This document shows, piece by piece, positions 15,323-18,379 of a stretch of 18,379 nt of DNA. The notes under the pieces are model-generated. The model did not search any database. It worked only from the letters and a program-made list of their open reading frames with translations, and had not been told where the DNA came from. Position numbers and translations under genes: made by a program. Source of the DNA: an uncultured Porphyromonas sp. (GTDB lineage Bacteria; Bacteroidota; Bacteroidia; Bacteroidales; Porphyromonadaceae). Position 1 is the first letter of the stretch; each line of letters opens with the position of its first letter. The DNA lies in the NCBI RefSeq assembly GCF_947254915.1, contig NZ_CAMYEZ010000024.1, positions 1 to 18,379 of the forward strand. Direction: 5' to 3'.

Positions 15323-16039
15323 TTACTGTGGCACCGTGCCGAAGCGTCGCTGGCGTAAGGCAAAGTCTGCAAGCGCCTTATCCAGCTCTGCCTCATCAAA
15401 GTCTGGCCATAATGTGTCTGTGAAGTACAGCTCTGTGTAAGCTGATTGGAGTAGGAGAAAGTTCGAGAGCCGCTGCTCTCCACCCGTCCGAATGAGCAGG
15501 TCAGGCATCGGCATACCACTAGTGTAGAGATAGTCATTGATCAGATCGGGGCGTGACAGGTCGTCATTGCTGAGATGTCCCGACTGCACATCCGCAACGA
15601 TATGCTGTATCGCATGACTGACCTCCGTATAGGAGGAGTAGCTCAGCGCCATGCCTAGGGTGATCCGCTTGCCATCCTTGGTCTGCTCCATAGAGTCTCT
15701 GAGCTGCGCTGCCGTTTCGGTGGGGAGCTGGTCAATATCTCCGATGGCTCGTAGCCGCACTCCCTCCTTGATGAAGCGGGGCGTGTAGTGATGTAGTCCC
15801 TCTGCTAGGAGCTGCATGATATAGTTAACCTCAGTCTCTGGGCGGTTCCAGTTCTCTGTACTGAAGGCGTAAACCGTCAGATATGGGATGCCCCGATCGG
15901 CTACGGCACTGAGGATAGTCTCCAGGGCATCAACACCCTGCTTGTGTCCATAGCTACGCGACAGGCCTCGTCGCTGAGCCCAGCGACCATTGCCGTCCAT
16001 GATGATGGCTATATGTTGCGGAGTCTGCTGTTTCATCAT
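15323..16039 (-). CDS. uppS: undecaprenyl diphosphate synthase (isoprenyl transferase)
   Basis: A 238-residue cis-prenyltransferase that extends farnesyl diphosphate with isopentenyl diphosphate to make the C55 carrier for peptidoglycan and surface glycans. The catalytic Asp15 lies in IAIIMDGNGRWA, followed by GHKQG (31-35) and FSTENWNRP (59-67). RTGGEQRLSNF (184-194) supplies Arg184 and Arg190, and Glu203 lies in SAYTELYF. These spacings match E. coli UppS. The usual NYGGR-type segment is replaced by LSYSSYTEV, common in Bacteroidetes. The start ATG overlaps the stop of the preceding gene (ATGA; a second ATG follows directly), which suggests translational coupling. bamA follows after 39 bases. 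Confidence 0.97.
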   Translation of the reverse strand: MMKQQTPQHIAIIMDGNGRWAQRRGLSRSYGHKQGVDALETILSAVADRGIPYLTVYAFSTENWNRPETEVNYIMQLLAEGLHHYTPRFIKEGVRLRAIGDIDQLPTETAAQLRDSMEQTKDGKRITLGMALSYSSYTEVSHAIQHIVADVQSGHLSNDDLSRPDLINDYLYTSGMPMPDLLIRTGGEQRLSNFLLLQSAYTELYFTDTLWPDFDEAELDKALADFALRQRRFGTVPQ

Positions 16040-16770
16040 TTTGGTGTCTGCCAGTTAGGGTAGCTGTCCGATCCGTGACAAGGTTCGCTGCGCTTGCCAA
16101 ATTCATAGGTTATACTCACGATCAAGCCTATCGTAGCGTCGCCCCCCTTGATCCAGTTCGCAGGCATCCCGTAAGGGTTGTTGAGCCAGCCCGTCTGCTC
16201 CGTAGGCGTGTCCAGGTGGGAGCTAAGGTAATAGATACCTTGCAGTGCTGCAATCAAGTTAAGGCGATTGCGAATCTTGTACTTGATCCCCGTCTTGATG
16301 CCAGCCCCTGGCAGGAAAGCCATCTTGTGCCCCGAGAGCGTCGTCCCGACACTGAGACCAGCACCTATATAAGGCACCAAAGAGCGAGTCTGCAGGTAGC
16401 GAAACTTGTCGCTGTAGTGAGCAAAGTTGTACTCCGCCCAGCCGTTTAGCGTCAACAGATGAGAGGCTCCACGGGTAGCTTGATTAGCCTCCCTAGCCTG
16501 CGGATAGTCTGTCTGCGCATAGCGACAGTCGAAGGGGAGGAAGCTGTAGCCCAGTTCACCCGAAAAGGCCAACCGGAAGTTGTGATTATAGCGAAAAGCG
16601 ACTCCGCCCATTCCCCCTATCGGTACGAAGGGGATACGTCTATTCGCATTCCCTAGATAGGACGCAGCACCTACATATCCTCCCATCTCATAGCGATACT
16701 CCTGCGCCGTCAGCGAGACAGCGCAGAGCATCAAGAGGAGAGGAGCCAGAAGGCAGGAGCGAGTCGGCAT
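16036..16770 (-). CDS. DUF6089-type outer-membrane beta-barrel protein
   Basis: A 244-residue protein with a signal peptide (cleavage after about residue 22, SLTAQ). A series of amphipathic strands with alternating aromatic residues follows: EYRYEMGGYVGAASYLGNA, FRLAFSGELGYSF, VPYIGAGLSVG, AGIKTGIKYKI, TIGLIVSITYEFG. The start resembles DUF6089 proteins (EYxYExGG, then YLGNAN, AFRYNxNFR), which in Bacteroidales commonly sit directly upstream of uppS. A small outer-membrane barrel of unknown function is the best description. Its stop overlaps the uppS start, and it follows the lipoprotein gene by 18 bases. The tail after the last strand (KRSEPCHGSDSYPNWQTPK) is polar and carries a cysteine. 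Confidence 0.82.
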   Translation of the reverse strand: MPTRSCLLAPLLLMLCAVSLTAQEYRYEMGGYVGAASYLGNANRRIPFVPIGGMGGVAFRYNHNFRLAFSGELGYSFLPFDCRYAQTDYPQAREANQATRGASHLLTLNGWAEYNFAHYSDKFRYLQTRSLVPYIGAGLSVGTTLSGHKMAFLPGAGIKTGIKYKIRNRLNLIAALQGIYYLSSHLDTPTEQTGWLNNPYGMPANWIKGGDATIGLIVSITYEFGKRSEPCHGSDSYPNWQTPK

Positions 16771-16788
16771 AAGTCTACGAGGGTATAC

Positions 16789-18159
16789 TTACTTAAAGCG
16801 AATAGGCTGCCCAATCCAAAGCGTAGGAGCCCCACCCTTTAGTCCGCCGAAGAGATAAATGCGACCATCATCGCCACGGTAAAGCGCTAAGCCACGCTGA
16901 TGCTTCTGCCCCTTGTCATAGTAGAGAGGTGGAAGTATCGACTCCTCTGTCAATGGCTGCCATACAGTGCCGTGGTCTAGCGATACATAGACACGCATCG
17001 CTGGTTGCTCAGTATGCTTAGGACGAGCGGCAGGCTTGACAAGCAGTATCGTCTGGTCTTTTGGCTCATAGACCATAGCTCCTGGCAGACTGCTTGGCCA
17101 GATCTTACTTACCACCTTGGCATCGTGAGGTGTAAGCCAGTCACGGCCATTGGAGGAGGTGTAGACCAGTGCCGTGGTATCTGCTACGGAGCCCCCGACT
17201 AGAAGAGCCACAGGATGATACTCGATGGTGAGCGAAAGACGAGCGTTGTCCTTAAGCGGGAAAGCCTTCGGAACTCGTATGCCACGCTCACTGCCGAAGT
17301 GTACGCCATCGGTAGACTTCACAGCCACAAGCTGGGTATTCGCTCCTCTATAGTATAGGTTGCCCAAGAGGTAAGAAGCTCTACCAGGCAAATCGTTGCT
17401 CTGATTCCACTTACCACCTTGATGTTCATAGATGACCATCTGCCCGCTCTCCTGCAGACAGAGAATTGCATCACTGCCACCCCGCTCTGCGATGTCCATA
17501 ATGGGTGAGTCAAGCTTCTTAGATATCGTCACCTCTTGCCATAACTCAGGCTCCTTGTGCGAGGCACGCCATAGATGCCTCTCGGTATCGGTGCGAGCGA
17601 AGTAGTAGTAAGCCTCGCCATTGTCCACGAGACGGCTCAGGACGATATTTTCATTCATCGCTATGGTTGGCGCTGCGTGCGCGGACTTCGTCCATGTGTG
17701 GGTGTAGGGGTCACGGTCGTAGATGTTTATCTTGAGCTTGTACTCCTTGGTTAGAGAGGCATTCTTGCGATGGTGCATCACGATGCGTACCCCCTCCGCA
17801 TACTTGGACATATTGACCGTGTCCACCCCTGACGTTGAGGGTTGCTCGACACCTGCTATGTAAACCTTAGGCAGTGCGTCTGGCGAAGCTGTTATCTTCA
17901 ACTTAACCCTACCTATTTTGGTTCCCTTAGGCAGCGGACGAGCGTTGTATATCAACCCTTTTCGGTGATCTATGGAGAAGATCGTTTTCTCCAGCTCAGG
18001 GACAGACGTGTCACTCAGCTTGAGCCCTGAGATTAGTACACTCTCTAGCTGCACATCTTCAACAAGCGACTTGCGCTGGCATGAGGGCAGACCCATAAGC
18101 GGTAGCAAAGCTACGGCGAGGAATAGGTATCTATGGAGAGATTGTATGGTGCGAATCAT
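16789..18159 (-). CDS. DUF6242-type lipoprotein with propeller-like repeats
   Basis: From the ATG at 18159 the product is 456 residues with a lipoprotein signal whose lipobox is GLPSC (Cys27). The first part (about 35-155) looks like an Ig-like domain similar to the N-terminal half of DUF6242 proteins. The rest shows recurring motifs of a beta-propeller: KSTDGVHF, SSNGRDW, the Asp-box VSLDHGTVW, and a closing YLFGGLKGGAPTLWIGQ. Function is unknown; surface or periplasmic binding is likely. The frame continues eight codons upstream to a TTG at 18183, but that codon overlaps the promoter box, so the ATG was chosen. It is the first gene of the operon that continues to uppS, bamA and the Skp genes. 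The DUF6242 name is from recall, not a search. Confidence 0.75.
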   Translation of the reverse strand: MIRTIQSLHRYLFLAVALLPLMGLPSCQRKSLVEDVQLESVLISGLKLSDTSVPELEKTIFSIDHRKGLIYNARPLPKGTKIGRVKLKITASPDALPKVYIAGVEQPSTSGVDTVNMSKYAEGVRIVMHHRKNASLTKEYKLKINIYDRDPYTHTWTKSAHAAPTIAMNENIVLSRLVDNGEAYYYFARTDTERHLWRASHKEPELWQEVTISKKLDSPIMDIAERGGSDAILCLQESGQMVIYEHQGGKWNQSNDLPGRASYLLGNLYYRGANTQLVAVKSTDGVHFGSERGIRVPKAFPLKDNARLSLTIEYHPVALLVGGSVADTTALVYTSSNGRDWLTPHDAKVVSKIWPSSLPGAMVYEPKDQTILLVKPAARPKHTEQPAMRVYVSLDHGTVWQPLTEESILPPLYYDKGQKHQRGLALYRGDDGRIYLFGGLKGGAPTLWIGQPIRFK

Positions 18160-18180
18160 ATAGAATACTTGATATGAAGA

Positions 18181-18188
18181 CAAAGATA
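18181..18188 (-). promoter_or_regulatory. -7 promoter element of the uppS-bamA-skp operon
   Basis: TATCTTTG on the minus strand, identical to the boxes ahead of ileS and alaS. Initiation near 18174 would leave about 15 bases before the ATG at 18159. A short inverted repeat, CCGC-(7)-GCGG at 18197-18211, lies just upstream and might be an operator, but is too short to be sure. Confidence 0.6.
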
Positions 18189-18305
18189 CTACTTCCCGCG
18201 AAAATAGCGGTTAGACTCAGGACCGAGTAAGCGCTATAGTTGCTTCTATATCTTCACTAAGTCCGATATCTCCCGAGGAAATCCCCAATAGCTCCCGAGG
18301 AAATG

Positions 18306-18379
18306 GAAATTCTCCACCGAGCGCCGAAATAAAACTTCGGAAGAATGAAATGAAACTTCGGAAGAATGAAATGAAAGTT
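18306..18379 (+). repeat. dispersed 142-bp intergenic repeat, copy C (cut by window end)
   Basis: The first 74 bases of the same repeat as copies A and B, in the orientation of A. The 23-base left segment is followed by units starting at 18329, 18350 and 18371, the last broken by the window end. The first two units are nearly identical to each other (ATGAAACTTCGGAAGAATGAA type). Just to its left, CTCCCGAGGAAAT occurs twice at a 22-bp offset (18270-18282 and 18292-18304), a left extension partly shared with copy A. Confidence 0.85.

Overview
The window looks like chromosomal DNA from a member of the Bacteroidales, most likely a Porphyromonas-type genome of moderate GC. The evidence is the gene content: a DUF4296 lipoprotein next to lspA, a DksA homologue with a degenerate zinc finger, the DUF6089-uppS-bamA-Skp-Skp block, and an IleS with GIHH/KMSKR signatures. 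Promoters also fit, with TAnnTTTG -7 boxes and no convincing Shine-Dalgarno sequences. The genus is an inference and was not tested by any search.

Every gene I accept is on the minus strand, in four transcription units. Read from high to low coordinates: (1) 18159-11406, an envelope-biogenesis operon: DUF6242-type lipoprotein, DUF6089-type outer-membrane protein, uppS, bamA and two Skp/OmpH periplasmic chaperones, closed by a strong intrinsic terminator. (2) 10759-4940: ileS, dksA-like regulator, lspA, DUF4296 lipoprotein and a small orphan protein. (3) 4470-732: alaS and aroB. (4) 616 to beyond base 1: an iron-sulfur FrhB/FdhB-family oxidoreductase, truncated by the window edge. Four -7 boxes sit directly in front of these units, and three are the identical octamer TATCTTTG.

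Much of the content serves the cell envelope. UppS makes the undecaprenyl carrier, BamA inserts outer-membrane barrels, Skp proteins escort the clients, LspA matures lipoproteins, and two lipoproteins and one predicted barrel protein are encoded beside them. The rest is translation (IleS, AlaRS), transcription control (DksA-like) and the shikimate pathway (AroB).

The least explained material is intergenic. A 142-bp repeat built around three 21-bp units occurs three times (4718-4859, 10880-11021 inverted, 18306 to the window end), each time in the gap ahead of an operon promoter. Other unexplained elements are a foldable + strand segment ending in seven T (4551-4659), a heptamer tandem array over the alaS promoter (4521-4548), a 172-bp MITE-like element with terminal inverted repeats (11069-11240), and a long hairpin between ileS and dksA (7281-7332). 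BamA also carries a Gly-Tyr repeat insertion in its barrel. No CRISPR array, rRNA, tRNA, intact transposase or defence system was recognised.
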